Shown one piece after another: positions 32,864 through 42,679 of a stretch of DNA of 49,873 nucleotides; within the stretch, counting starts at the first letter, position 1, and the number at the start of each line of letters is the position of its first letter. Both the position numbers and the translations under genes were made by a program. The stretch covers positions 1 to 49,873 of the forward strand of contig CAMWYM010000009.1 of NCBI GenBank assembly GCA_947178475.1. The letters are read 5' to 3'. The notes below the pieces were generated by a model. It did not search any database and was not told where the DNA came from. It was given only the letters and a program-made list of their open reading frames with translations. The stretch comes from an uncultured Clostridium sp. (GTDB lineage: Bacteria; Bacillota; Clostridia; Lachnospirales; Lachnospiraceae).

Positions 32864-34603
32864 ATGCGTAGAACAAAAATAATATGTACGCTTGGACCAT
32901 CTACAGAGGACGATAAGGTGCTGAAGGAATTGATGATAGAGGGAATGAATGTTGCAAGGTTTAACTTTTCTCATGGAGACCATGCTCAGCATAAGAAAAA
33001 TCTTGAGCGGGTAAGGGCACTGCGTGAAGAGCTGGGACTTCCCATTGCTGCTCTGCTGGATACCAGAGGACCGGAAATCCGGGTTAAGGACTTTAAGGAT
33101 GGAAAGGTGATGCTTCAGAATGGTCAGCAGTTTACGTTGACTACCAGAGAAATTGAAGGCGATGAGACAGCGGTTTCGATCACCTACGAGAATCTGGTGC
33201 AGGATATAAAGACGGGCGACAGGATTCTTATTGACGATGGTTTGATTTCCATGCATGTACAGGATATTACCGATACAGATATCATTTGTGTGGTTGACAA
33301 TGGGGGACCGGTGTCTAATCACAAGGGTGTAAATGTTCCGAATGTTGTTTTGTCAATGCCCTATGTAAGTGACAAAGATAGGGAAGATATTATTTTTGGT
33401 ATTGAACAGGGCTTTGACTTTATTGCCGCCTCCTTTGTGCGTACGGCAGCGGATATTCTGGAAATCCGGGATATTCTGAGCAGACATAACTGTAATTTTA
33501 TCAATATTATCGCAAAAATTGAAAATATGCAGGGCGTAGAGAATATAGAAGAGATTATCCGGGTTTCCGATGGTGTTATGATTGCACGTGGTGATATGGG
33601 TGTGGAGATTCCTTTTGAGGACGTGCCATCCATTCAGAAAATGATTATCCGGAAGGTATATAATGCGGAGAAGATTGTTATTACGGCAACCCAGATGCTG
33701 GACTCCATGATGAAGAATCCGAGACCTACCAGAGCAGAGGCGACGGATGTGGCGAATGCGATTTATGATGGAACGTCAGCAATCATGCTTTCCGGTGAAA
33801 CTGCTGCCGGGCTGTATCCGGTGGAGGCGCTTAAGACGATGGTAAGGATTGCCGAGCGTACAGAGGCTGACATTGATTTGGTGAAGAGGTTTAACAATAG
33901 GGAGAGTCTGGTGAATCCGGATATTACCAACGCCATTGCCCATGCAACCTGTACAACGGCGATAGATTTAAATGCCACTGCCATTGTTACCGTCACTAAG
34001 TCCGGTAAGACAGCACGTATGATTTCCAAGTACCGACCGGCATGTCCGATTATTGGCTGCAGCCCATATGAAAACGTATGGCGCCAGCTGAATCTGTCAT
34101 GGGGCGTGATGCCGCTGATGGTGGAGGAAAAGAACAATACCGATGATTTGTTTGAACATGCCATTGAGGAGGCGGAGAAGAAGGGCTACGTAAAACAGGG
34201 TGAAATTACAGTGATTACAGCAGGTGTGCCTTTGGGTGTTTCAGGAACCACTAATTTAATCAAGGTACATGTTGTGGGACATATTCTGGTGAAGGGACGG
34301 GGTGTTAATAACCGCAAGGCAACAGCCAGTCTCTGTGTCGGCAAGGATGAGATGGATATTGTAGATAATTTCAAGGAAGGAGACATCATTGTACTGCCGG
34401 AAACCAGTAACGATATTATGGATGAGTTAAGACAAGCTTCCGGTATTATTGTAGAAAATGAGGGACATAACTCTCATGCAGGAATAGTGGGACTCAGTCT
34501 GGATATTCCGGTAATTCTCGGTGCGGCCAATGCCACGGAGATTTTAAAGTCCGGTGCGGTGGTGACCATGGATGCCGAAAAAGGAATCGTATCGTCTAAT
34601 TAG
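32864..34603 (+). CDS. pyk: Pyruvate kinase with C-terminal PEP-utiliser domain
   Basis: A 579-residue glycolytic enzyme making pyruvate and ATP from PEP and ADP. Core: TKIICTLGPSTED, NVARFNFSHGDH, the active-site signature IIAKIENMQGVENIEEI and ATQMLDSMMKNPRPTRAEATD (given as ATQMLDSMM and RPTRAEATD). After about residue 475 comes the extra domain found in Bacillus-type enzymes, with NEGHNSHAGIVGLSL, similar to the phospho-histidine domain of PEP-using enzymes. ATG follows AGAAGGAGGG. Confidence 0.96.
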   Translation: MRRTKIICTLGPSTEDDKVLKELMIEGMNVARFNFSHGDHAQHKKNLERVRALREELGLPIAALLDTRGPEIRVKDFKDGKVMLQNGQQFTLTTREIEGDETAVSITYENLVQDIKTGDRILIDDGLISMHVQDITDTDIICVVDNGGPVSNHKGVNVPNVVLSMPYVSDKDREDIIFGIEQGFDFIAASFVRTAADILEIRDILSRHNCNFINIIAKIENMQGVENIEEIIRVSDGVMIARGDMGVEIPFEDVPSIQKMIIRKVYNAEKIVITATQMLDSMMKNPRPTRAEATDVANAIYDGTSAIMLSGETAAGLYPVEALKTMVRIAERTEADIDLVKRFNNRESLVNPDITNAIAHATCTTAIDLNATAIVTVTKSGKTARMISKYRPACPIIGCSPYENVWRQLNLSWGVMPLMVEEKNNTDDLFEHAIEEAEKKGYVKQGEITVITAGVPLGVSGTTNLIKVHVVGHILVKGRGVNNRKATASLCVGKDEMDIVDNFKEGDIIVLPETSNDIMDELRQASGIIVENEGHNSHAGIVGLSLDIPVILGAANATEILKSGAVVTMDAEKGIVSSN

Positions 34604-34619
34604 AAAATGAGGAGAGTAT

Positions 34620-35345
34620 ATGTCAGAGTTTAACACACAAAAGACAATGTGCCCGGAATGTGGCAGGACTATTGAGTTTGATGCATGGGAGAGCATTGAA
34701 ATTCCCTATGATGGTGAGCAAAAGGAAAAGGTGATGGATAATACCTTTTTCAGGGTGTCCTGTAGTCACTGCAGAATTTCATTTCCTATAGCCTACCCTT
34801 GTAAATATAATGATTTGGAACAGAGATATTTAATCTGGATAGCTCCTAAGCTGGACGAGAAGGAGCAGGCAGCCATAGCTGCTCACAACCACAAGTTGAA
34901 AAATGATGCGGCGTTAAGACTGGCGCAGAATGCATATACCTTTCGTATTGTAAGAAACAGCAATGAGCTGCGGGAGAAGATACGCATTTTTGATGAGGGC
35001 TTAGATGACCGGATTCTTGAAACCCTGAAGTTGGTTTATGTTCCGAGTATTCGTAAGCAGATTGGTGCCGAGGCAGTGATTTCCGGTCTGTATTTTGACA
35101 AGCATCCGAAAAGCGGGGAATATCAGTGGGTGGTGCTGGTAGCCAAAAGGGAACCGCTGGTGGGCAAAATTGATATGTCTGTCTACGAGGACATGAAGGA
35201 AAAAATGGGAGCTCTTATAGAGGAAAAAACTGGTGAAGGTCTTGTACGTATTGACGCAAGGTGGGCGACAGATGTAATGATGGAATACAATAAAAGAAAA
35301 CAGATGGATAGTCCAAAGCCACCGGCGGAAGAAACGGATTTGTAG
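34620..35345 (+). CDS. CpXC domain zinc-ribbon protein
   Basis: A 241-residue protein starting with a CpXC-type zinc ribbon: CPECG at about residues 12-16 and CSHC near 49-52. The remaining two thirds are predicted soluble, with charged helices, and end in a Pro/Glu-rich tail. CpXC proteins are common in Firmicutes and have no established function. It follows pyk by 16 bases with a GGAGAG site, so it is probably co-transcribed. Confidence 0.8.
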   Translation: MSEFNTQKTMCPECGRTIEFDAWESIEIPYDGEQKEKVMDNTFFRVSCSHCRISFPIAYPCKYNDLEQRYLIWIAPKLDEKEQAAIAAHNHKLKNDAALRLAQNAYTFRIVRNSNELREKIRIFDEGLDDRILETLKLVYVPSIRKQIGAEAVISGLYFDKHPKSGEYQWVVLVAKREPLVGKIDMSVYEDMKEKMGALIEEKTGEGLVRIDARWATDVMMEYNKRKQMDSPKPPAEETDL

Positions 35346-35514
35346 CAAAGGGTATTTACTTTAGGGAAAATGGTTATAATAGATTATATACCTGGTAAAT
35401 TGATGGTATTGCATAACTGGATTTTGGAAATTAGGAAGTTTCACAAATGCTTAGTGTAATGATTTTGTAATAATCGGACTTCGTTACGCTAGATGCTAAG
35501 AAAGGAGCGATAAT

Positions 35515-35823
35515 ATGGCAGTGATAAATGTGACAGCAGATAATTTTGAGGAGGAGGTACTGAAGTCTGACAAGACGGTGTTGGTAGATTTTTGGGCAGA
35601 GTGGTGTGTCCCATGTAAGCGACTTTCTCCGGTTGTGGATAAGCTTGCTGAGGAGCATTCGGAGGTTAAGGTTGCCAAGGTAAACATAGATGAGCAGGCG
35701 GCACTGGCTATGGACTATAAAGTGATGTCCATTCCTACACTGGTGGTGTTTAAAAATGGTGAGATAGTGAATCAGACCGTTGGTCTGCAGTCTAAGGAGG
35801 AGATAGAGTCAATGCTTGGATAA
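35515..35823 (+). CDS. trxA: Thioredoxin
   Basis: A 102-residue single-domain thioredoxin with active site W30-C-V-P-C34 (the most common version is WCGPC) and the cis-proline segment SIPTLVVFKNG. It keeps cytoplasmic thiols reduced with thioredoxin reductase, not seen here. The Val in place of Gly in the active site is a mild departure that may change the redox potential. ATG follows AAAGGAG, and a clear terminator follows. Confidence 0.95.
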   Translation: MAVINVTADNFEEEVLKSDKTVLVDFWAEWCVPCKRLSPVVDKLAEEHSEVKVAKVNIDEQAALAMDYKVMSIPTLVVFKNGEIVNQTVGLQSKEEIESMLG

Positions 35824-35870
35824 GGCGTTGGCGGATATGGTAACTGGCACAAATTTAAAGCAGTTGACAG

Positions 35871-35910
35871 GATTAGACAGTCCCTTACCGGTCTGTCTAA
35901 TCTTATTTTG
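35871..35910 (+). terminator. Rho-independent terminator after trxA
   Basis: GATTAGACAG pairs perfectly with CTGTCTAATC around a twelve-base loop, followed by TTATTTTG. Confidence 0.8.
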
Positions 35911-36016
35911 TATGGAAGATATAACCAAAAAGGGATGCCTGCACTCCGATTTGGAGGTGTGGGATTTTTATGGTACATGCAGATACTATAAAATAGACAC
36001 AAAGGAGGTGAATCAT

Positions 36017-36871
36017 ATGGATTATCAGGAGAAACGAGAGAAGAGAATATCAATTTTTGAGGATACCATTCAATACTGCGAGCGTACTCCCGGCTTGGTA
36101 GAGGCGGTGATGAGAACAAGAGAGAATACTATGCTATATAGGAATCCGCTGGAGGATTTGGACAGGCCACATTCCCCGGCAGCACCCTGCCGGATAACTG
36201 TGACAGACCACCGCTCTCTGGAGGCGGCACAGAAGCTGACAGGGAAATATCCCGATAGCAGAGTTGGTGTGTTGAATTTTGCATCAGCCTCTAATCCGGG
36301 TGGAGGTGTGGTACGGGGAAGCAATGCTCAGGAGGAGTGTCTATGCCGGTGCACAACCCTGTATCCGTGTCTGAATGTAGAAACGCTCTGGCAGGAGTAT
36401 TATCATTTTCACCGGAACAGAGAATCGGCATTATATACAGATACGTGTATTTATACGCCGGGAATCGTTGGGATTAAGAGGGACCAGCAGTGGCCGGAGC
36501 TGATGGATGAGAAGGAATGGTTTATGGTAGACGTGATTAGCTGTCCGGCACCGAATCTGCGGCGGAGTCCGTCTAACCAGATGAATCCGTTTTCCGGGAA
36601 ACCTGTGCATATTGAAGAGGAGAGGCTGAAGGATTTATTGAAACACAGAATGAAGGGGATTTTACAGGTAGCTGCGAGTCATCAGATAGAGGCGTTGGTT
36701 TTAGGGGCTTTTGGCTGTGGTGCATTCTGTAATCCACCGCATATAGCTGCTCTGGCATATGCCGAGGCTTTGGAGGAGTATAGGAGCTTTTTTAAGGAAG
36801 TTGAATTTGCAGTATATTGTCCGGGGGAGGACCGGACTAATTATGAGGAGTTTTTGAATGTTCTTGGATAA
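36017..36871 (+). CDS. Bacterial poly(ADP-ribose) glycohydrolase-like macrodomain protein (TIGR02452 type)
   Basis: A 284-residue protein with the PARG signature: GGG (95-97), seven residues, QEE (105-107), inside LNFASASNPGGGVVRGSNAQ. The second half carries LVLGAFGCGAFCNPP, a macrodomain phosphate-binding loop. Known members remove ADP-ribose polymers or mono-ADP-ribose from proteins. The start ATG after AAAGGAGGTG is chosen; the frame is open 67 codons further up, but that part lies over the trxA terminator. No ADP-ribosyltransferase is visible next to it. The NUDIX gene at 10.4 kb could act on released ADP-ribose, a speculation. Confidence 0.88.
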   Translation: MDYQEKREKRISIFEDTIQYCERTPGLVEAVMRTRENTMLYRNPLEDLDRPHSPAAPCRITVTDHRSLEAAQKLTGKYPDSRVGVLNFASASNPGGGVVRGSNAQEECLCRCTTLYPCLNVETLWQEYYHFHRNRESALYTDTCIYTPGIVGIKRDQQWPELMDEKEWFMVDVISCPAPNLRRSPSNQMNPFSGKPVHIEEERLKDLLKHRMKGILQVAASHQIEALVLGAFGCGAFCNPPHIAALAYAEALEEYRSFFKEVEFAVYCPGEDRTNYEEFLNVLG

Positions 36872-37000
36872 AGATGATGTGTTAGGCGTACAATAGATAG
36901 AGGTACGATGGATTTTGACCATATGGAAATCTGCTATTAATGGTAATACACCGGGATTTTTTTGCATACATTGTAACAACAAGTGTATTGGGGTTTATCC

Positions 37001-37264
37001 TTGAAAACATATATTGAAGATCGGGCAATAGAGATTGGAACCTATATCATTAATTGCAATGCTACGGTCAGACAAACCGCCAGAAAATTTGGAGTGAGTA
37101 AGAGTACAGTTCACAAGGATGTCAGCGAGCGGCTGATCTATATCAATCCTATATTGGCAGGAGAAGTCAGAAAGGTATTGGACGTGAACAAGGCGGAGCG
37201 TCATATACGTGGTGGAATGGCGACGAGAGAGAAATATTTGCATCAGAGGCAGGAAGAATCTTAA
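37001..37264 (+). CDS. spoIIID: Sporulation transcription factor SpoIIID
   Basis: An 87-residue DNA-binding protein closely matching SpoIIID: DRAIEIGTYII, the helix-turn-helix VRQTARKFGVSKSTVHKDVS and the basic C-terminal helix ERHIRGGMATREKY. In B. subtilis it modulates mother-cell sigma-E genes and sigK. No ATG is available; TTG at 37001 aligns best with the known N-terminus and has GGGG seven bases before it, while a GTG 18 bases upstream is the alternative. No promoter could be assigned in the 129-base gap before it. Confidence 0.93.
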   Translation: MKTYIEDRAIEIGTYIINCNATVRQTARKFGVSKSTVHKDVSERLIYINPILAGEVRKVLDVNKAERHIRGGMATREKYLHQRQEES

Positions 37265-37438
37265 GATATTCTGAAAATAACGAAAAATATCTTGTAAAAA
37301 ATAGTAAAATATGAGAAAACACATTATGTAAGAGAGAGAACACTGGAGATTTTTGGTGTTGAAAGTGTCAAATGAGCAGGAATATTCATTATTTTGGAAT
37401 ATTTGGAGCAAAAAAACAGAAAAAAATCTCCAGAAAAT

Positions 37439-37467
37439 TTGCACTTATTAGAAAAATCTAATATAAT
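37439..37467 (+). promoter_or_regulatory. Sigma-A-type promoter of the sbcD-like operon
   Basis: TTGCAC (37439-37444), 17 bases, TATAAT (37462-37467), 33 bases before the ATG. Confidence 0.65.
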
Positions 37468-37500
37468 GAATCTATATGTGATGAAGGAGTAGGTGCAAAT

Positions 37501-38559
37501 ATGAAATTTATACATATGGCGGATGTTCACTTAGGAGTTCAGCCTGATAAGGGTAAGCCATGGAGTGAAGCGCGGGAAAAAGAGATAAAGGATACTTTTG
37601 TCAAAGTGGTAGAAAACGCCGAAGAGAAACAGGTGGATTTATTGTTGATTGCAGGTGATTTGTTTCATATGCCACCGTCTGAGGGAATGTTGAGAGATGT
37701 AGACTACATTCTTTCGAGACTGACCAAAACGAAGACGATTATGATTGCTGGTAATCATGACTATATGAAACCGGATAGTCCCATGGCAAATTACCAGTTT
37801 TCCTCCAAGACAATTTGTTTGTCGGCGGATAAGATTAGTAATGTGTATATGAAGGATCTGAACACCTGTGTTACGGGCTTTTCCTATAACAGCAAGGAGA
37901 ATGAGGATGATATTTTGAATCATATCAAGCCGGCAAAACAGGGGGCTTTCAATATCTTGCTGGCACATGGCGGGGATGCAAAGCATTTACCGTTTAACAA
38001 AAAGAATTTGAGAGAGTCTAATTTTGATTACATTGCATTAGGACATATCCACAAGCCGGAAATTATCAAAGACGATGCAGTAATCATGTCGGGGTCTCTG
38101 GAGCCTATTGATTATACAGATACCGGAGCGAGGGGTTATATCTATGGAGAGGTAGTGGATGGTAATGTCAAAACAGAATTTGTCCCGGTGTCTCAGCGAA
38201 TTTACATGAATTTGTTAATCAATATTAAGCCGGACCATACTCCTCACATGATTTTAGATTTGGTGGACCGCCAGATTCAGAATCTGGGCACACAGCATAT
38301 ATACCGTATTCTTGTCAAAGGACAGAATCATAACCAGGATGTGTTTGATTTTACAAGTCTTACAAACAAATATAATATTTATGAGGTAATCACAGAGGTT
38401 GCTGAAGAATATGATCTGAAAAAATTGCTTGAAGAGAATCAGGATAATCTGATTGGAAAGTTTATTGATCAGCTATCTGATAATTATTATGGAGATGAGA
38501 TTTGTAAGAAAGCTATTCACTATGGTTTGGATGTACTACTAAAGACAGGAGAACAGTAA
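37501..38559 (+). CDS. SbcD/YhaO-like DNA repair metallophosphoesterase
   Basis: A 352-residue calcineurin-like nuclease. The five phosphoesterase motifs are visible: MADVHLG, AGDLFHMP, AGNHDYM, LLAHGGD and LGHIHKPE. It pairs with the ATPase gene that begins one base after its stop. Relation to YhaO or to SbcD/Mre11: the small size and the partner's shape favour the YhaO/YhaN group. Role expected: trimming DNA ends or hairpins. Notable because the genome around it contains many large palindromes, favoured substrates of SbcCD enzymes. Confidence 0.88.
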   Translation: MKFIHMADVHLGVQPDKGKPWSEAREKEIKDTFVKVVENAEEKQVDLLLIAGDLFHMPPSEGMLRDVDYILSRLTKTKTIMIAGNHDYMKPDSPMANYQFSSKTICLSADKISNVYMKDLNTCVTGFSYNSKENEDDILNHIKPAKQGAFNILLAHGGDAKHLPFNKKNLRESNFDYIALGHIHKPEIIKDDAVIMSGSLEPIDYTDTGARGYIYGEVVDGNVKTEFVPVSQRIYMNLLINIKPDHTPHMILDLVDRQIQNLGTQHIYRILVKGQNHNQDVFDFTSLTNKYNIYEVITEVAEEYDLKKLLEENQDNLIGKFIDQLSDNYYGDEICKKAIHYGLDVLLKTGEQ

Positions 38560-38560
38560 T

Positions 38561-40234
38561 ATGAGAATTGATAAACTGCACTTACAGGATTTTGGACAAT
38601 TTCATGAGATGGATCTTACACTGGCTCCGGGAATTAATGTGGTATACGGCAATAATGAGGCGGGTAAGACAACAATTAAGGATTTTATAGTAGATATGCT
38701 TTATGGGATTGATAAAGCAAGAGGAATTGGGGCCAGATTTGATCACTATGAGCAGAGAAAGCCGATTAATGGGTCAGCCTTTTCCGGTTCAATGGAGGTT
38801 TCTGTTGAGGGTGCTGATTATTTGATTGAACGTAATTTTGCAAGACAGGAGAAGAGGACTACCGTTCGTGATTTGGATAGTGGACGGGAGATATCTCTGC
38901 AGGAGGAGAATAATCTGCTTGGAACCTTATTACAGACAGATAAGAGCACCTATACAAATACATTGTGTATTGGTCAGATGGGAGCTGCTACGGATAAAGA
39001 CATTGCAGACAAACTGAACAATTATATTGTGAATATGGCATCTACCAGAACCGGTGATATTGACGCAGTTAATGCCATTATGGAATTAAAGAACAAAAAG
39101 AAAGCTTTTTCCAATAAGGAGCTGGAGAATAAGGAACAGGAGCTGACAGCCAGATTGAATCTGGACCGTGACTTTGATACTGAGCTTGCAGCGGTGAAGG
39201 AAAAATATGCCAAGGTGGAAGCATCGGCGTCTGGTAAGCCGGATGAACAGCTTAAGTTTACTCCGATTAAGAATGCAGCAGTAGAAGAGGCAGAAAAGGA
39301 TCGTTTTGGTAACGCCTATGTGAAAAGAGAGGAGCCGGCACGTCCGCTTACTAAGGAAGAAAAGGATAAGCAAATGCTTCGAAACATGGGTAAAAAAGGT
39401 CTGTTGGATAATGCGTTTGTTATTTTGTGTATCGGAATTTTGTTGATTGCGTTGTTTTTTGGTCTTGCGTATGTGGTTCCGGTCTCTGATCAGATGATTA
39501 AAATGGGTATTATGGGATTTGGAGTTTTGCTTTCTGTATCGATGACGATTCAGGTACTGGTAAAACGTTCTTATCTACATAGATTATTAGAAGAACTAGA
39601 GATTGAACAGGGATTTGAAGCAGCAAAAGCAGAAAGTGCAGGGGTGGGCTCACAGCGAGAAGTGGTAAACCAGTTGTCAAGCCTGCGGCTGCAGGAACAG
39701 AATATTATGAAAGAGCGCAGTGAGCAGGAGCAGGCTCTGGCAGAGATTACCAAGCTTAAGGAACAGATGCAGGCTAATAGCGTGGAGATAGCAGCTTTGG
39801 ATCTTGCCATTAAAACAATTCAGGATTTGTCAGAGGAGATTTACGATTCCTTTGGAAGTGTTTTAAATAGTCAGGTTTCTGATATTGTGCGCAGAATAAC
39901 GGGTAATAAATATTCTGAAGTTAAGATAGACGATCAGCTGAGAGTAATGGTGAAGAGCGGAAGCTCCTATATCAGTATGGATTATTTAAGTACAGGAACG
40001 ATAGAGCAGATTTATCTTGCTCTTCGCCTTTCCATTGCAGATGTGCTGATCGCTGAGGATATGCCAATTATCATGGACGACGCTTTTGTCGCGTATGATG
40101 ATCAAAGAATAAAAGAAACTTTAAGCTGCCTAGGCGAATATCTGAATCGACAGATTATCATTTTTACGACAAATTCTAAGATTCAGGGAATGTTTGCAGA
40201 CTTAGGGATAGAGAACAATTATATTGCGATCTAA
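38561..40234 (+). CDS. YhaN/SbcC-like AAA ATPase with central membrane segments
   Basis: A 557-residue split ATPase. Walker A GNNEAGKTTI is at about residues 31-40, and the signature/Walker B half at the C-terminus reads YLSTGTIEQIYLALRLSI and MPIIMDDAFVAYD. The coiled-coil arms between them are much shorter than in SbcC (over 1000 residues) or YhaN (around 900), and two strongly hydrophobic helices (about 285-305 and 310-335) sit in the middle, where the zinc hook would be. The protein therefore looks membrane-attached. It is coupled to the nuclease gene upstream. Confidence 0.87.
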   Translation: MRIDKLHLQDFGQFHEMDLTLAPGINVVYGNNEAGKTTIKDFIVDMLYGIDKARGIGARFDHYEQRKPINGSAFSGSMEVSVEGADYLIERNFARQEKRTTVRDLDSGREISLQEENNLLGTLLQTDKSTYTNTLCIGQMGAATDKDIADKLNNYIVNMASTRTGDIDAVNAIMELKNKKKAFSNKELENKEQELTARLNLDRDFDTELAAVKEKYAKVEASASGKPDEQLKFTPIKNAAVEEAEKDRFGNAYVKREEPARPLTKEEKDKQMLRNMGKKGLLDNAFVILCIGILLIALFFGLAYVVPVSDQMIKMGIMGFGVLLSVSMTIQVLVKRSYLHRLLEELEIEQGFEAAKAESAGVGSQREVVNQLSSLRLQEQNIMKERSEQEQALAEITKLKEQMQANSVEIAALDLAIKTIQDLSEEIYDSFGSVLNSQVSDIVRRITGNKYSEVKIDDQLRVMVKSGSSYISMDYLSTGTIEQIYLALRLSIADVLIAEDMPIIMDDAFVAYDDQRIKETLSCLGEYLNRQIIIFTTNSKIQGMFADLGIENNYIAI

Positions 40235-40275
40235 TACCAATTCCTAAGGAAAGCAGCAGGAAATGAGGGAAAAAC

Positions 40276-42618
40276 ATGGCTGATAACAAAAAGTCTACAT
40301 CCGATAAGACCAAGTCCGCACAGGATTTGGAAGCAGCAAAACGAAAAAAGGCGAGGAGAGACAAAAGAAGAAAGCGAAGAAAAGTCAGAAGAATTATCAT
40401 AGGATATCTCTTTTTGATTTTTGCTCTGGTAGCTGTCATCGGTGGATATGTTGTCTATGAGAAATTTGGAAAAAATATTCTTGCTTACCGTGATGCAGCA
40501 CAGGAAATAGTTGCAAATTCTGATGAGAATTCCTTTCGGCAGGACGAGACCTCCATTGTATATGATGCCAACGGAAAGATGATAAGAGAGGTAACCGGTG
40601 AAAAAGAGGTTTACTACAAAACTTATGATGAGATTCCGGCATATTTTGTGGAAGCGATGGTATCGGTAGAGGATCGCCGGTTCTATGAACACAATGGTGT
40701 GGATTATGAGGGTATTGCCCGGGCGGCGTATGTTCTTTTTAAGAACGACGGCGGCATTACGCAGGGTGCAAGTACCATAACACAGCAGCTTGCAAGAGGT
40801 ATTTTCCTCACTGCTGAGGTCAAAGCGGAAAAGACAAATGCCGAAAAGTATGAGAGGAAGTTTAAGGAGATTTTTATTGCATGGGAGCTTGAGAAAAAAT
40901 ATACCAAACAGCAGATTTTAGAGTATTATCTGAACACTATATTTTTTGCTAATAGTTATTATGGAATCGGGGCTGCGGCAAAGGGGTATTTTGATAAGGA
41001 TTTGGACGAGCTTTCCGTGTCTGAGGTGGCATTTTTGTGTGCGATTCCCAATAGTCCAAGCTATTATGACCCGAGGGTGAATTATGACCACACTATCGAG
41101 AGAAGAGACAAAATCTTAAATGATATGCATGATCTGGGATATTTAAATGACTTGGAGCTTCAGATGGCATTAGATGAAAAGGTGGTATTGGCAGAGCAGC
41201 AAAAGGTCAGTCATGACTATGTGGAAACGTTTACAAACTTCTGTGCCACAGAAGCATTAATGGAAGCGGCAGGCTTTGATTTCCAATACCGCTTTGAGAC
41301 AATAGAGGAACAACAGGAGTATAATAAGCAGTATCGTGAGGTCTATGATGAATATTATGCTTCCTTATACACAGGTGGATTTCAGATTTATACTTCTATT
41401 GAACCCAAAAAGCAGAAGCTTTTACAACAGACCATTGATGATATTTTGTCCGTGGATGAAGAGAAGAATGAAGAGACGGGTATTTATAATCTTCAGGGTG
41501 CATCTACCTGTATTGATAATTCGACCGGACGTGTTGTGGCGATTGTTGGTGGACGAACACAAAAAGAGATTCAGGGCTATAGTCTGAACCGTGCTTATCA
41601 GAGTGCAAGACAGCCGGGTAGTACGATTAAGCCGCTGATTGTCTATACTCCACAGTTGGAACGCGGTTATACTCCGGCTACGACGGTAGATGACACGGAT
41701 TTTGAAAAAGCCAATATGCCAGAGAATTCAGGGCGTTCATACTCCGGTATGATTTCGTTGGCACAGGCGGTGGCGGCATCTAAGAATGTTGTGGCATACC
41801 GTTTGTTTGGTCAGCTTACACCGGAGGTTGGTGCAGATTATCTGTTAAATATGAATTTTAACTATCTGACGATTGAAGACAGACATAATATGGCAGCTTG
41901 TCTGGGAGGGCTTACTTATGGTGCCACTACGGTTGAGATGGCATCGGGGTATGCTACTGTAGAGAATGATGGGGCTTTTCGTAAGCCTACCTGTATAGTG
42001 AGAATAACGGATTCTCAGGGTAATGTAATTGTAGACGGCAACATCAAATCAAAGCAGGTATATGAATTGAATGCCTCCCGCATGATGATATCCATGCTGC
42101 GAGGTGTGTTTACCGGAGGTACAGCCAGCGGGCTGGGAATATCCGGTATGTCCTGTGCCGGTAAGACGGGAACTACAGATAATAATACAGATGGCTGGTT
42201 CTGTGCATTTACACCGTACTATACCACCAGTGTATGGGTGGGATATGATACACCACAGGCAACTAGAGGTTTATGGGGTTCGACCTATCCTGGGCGTATT
42301 TGGCATGATTTTATGGCTCCGATTCACGAGGATTTAACAGACCTTGGATTCCCGGATTTTGAGTGGGTTCGGTCTACTATGGACTGGAAGGATACACGTT
42401 CTTCGTCAGAGGATTCGGAAGATAAAGAGAAGGTTAAAAAGAAGCCTCACGAGAAGACAACAGAGCTGAAAACGGATGCTCTTACACCACCACCGAATAT
42501 TTCTCCTACCTCTGAACAAACGACAGAGCCGCCAACAACCTCGGAAGCAACTACGACGGAGACACCAACGGAGCCTCCAACAGAGCCACCGTCCACGGAT
42601 ACGTCTTCGAGTCAATAG
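40276..42618 (+). CDS. Class A penicillin-binding protein (PBP1A-type)
   Basis: A 780-residue bifunctional peptidoglycan synthase. Basic cytoplasmic tail, one membrane helix (about 40-62), glycosyltransferase domain with VEDRRFYEHNGVDYEGIARA (catalytic Glu) and GASTITQQLAR, then transpeptidase with S449-T-I-K (PGSTIKPL), ASKN and KTGTT. The C-terminal 70 residues are a Thr/Pro/Glu/Ser-rich tail (TEPPTTSE repeats), likely wall-spanning. It uses lipid II outside the membrane. It is followed by a strong terminator shared with prs. Confidence 0.95.
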   Translation: MADNKKSTSDKTKSAQDLEAAKRKKARRDKRRKRRKVRRIIIGYLFLIFALVAVIGGYVVYEKFGKNILAYRDAAQEIVANSDENSFRQDETSIVYDANGKMIREVTGEKEVYYKTYDEIPAYFVEAMVSVEDRRFYEHNGVDYEGIARAAYVLFKNDGGITQGASTITQQLARGIFLTAEVKAEKTNAEKYERKFKEIFIAWELEKKYTKQQILEYYLNTIFFANSYYGIGAAAKGYFDKDLDELSVSEVAFLCAIPNSPSYYDPRVNYDHTIERRDKILNDMHDLGYLNDLELQMALDEKVVLAEQQKVSHDYVETFTNFCATEALMEAAGFDFQYRFETIEEQQEYNKQYREVYDEYYASLYTGGFQIYTSIEPKKQKLLQQTIDDILSVDEEKNEETGIYNLQGASTCIDNSTGRVVAIVGGRTQKEIQGYSLNRAYQSARQPGSTIKPLIVYTPQLERGYTPATTVDDTDFEKANMPENSGRSYSGMISLAQAVAASKNVVAYRLFGQLTPEVGADYLLNMNFNYLTIEDRHNMAACLGGLTYGATTVEMASGYATVENDGAFRKPTCIVRITDSQGNVIVDGNIKSKQVYELNASRMMISMLRGVFTGGTASGLGISGMSCAGKTGTTDNNTDGWFCAFTPYYTTSVWVGYDTPQATRGLWGSTYPGRIWHDFMAPIHEDLTDLGFPDFEWVRSTMDWKDTRSSSEDSEDKEKVKKKPHEKTTELKTDALTPPPNISPTSEQTTEPPTTSEATTTETPTEPPTEPPSTDTSSSQ

Positions 42619-42641
42619 ATTAATAGTATAGTGAATAAAAT

Positions 42642-42679
42642 AACCGGTGTCGTAATTTGTTACGGCACCGGTTGTTTTT
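42642..42679. terminator. Bidirectional rho-independent terminator
   Basis: AACCGGTGTCGTAA pairs with TTACGGCACCGGTT (one mismatch) over four bases, followed by GTTTTTC on the plus strand and ATTTTATT on the minus strand; it sits between convergent PBP1A and prs. Confidence 0.88.

Noticed and set aside
35816..36016. N-terminal extension of the PARG-like protein from an upstream ATG overlapping trxA
   Set aside because: The extension crosses the trxA terminator and is not family-like; the inner ATG has a strong AAAGGAGGTG.
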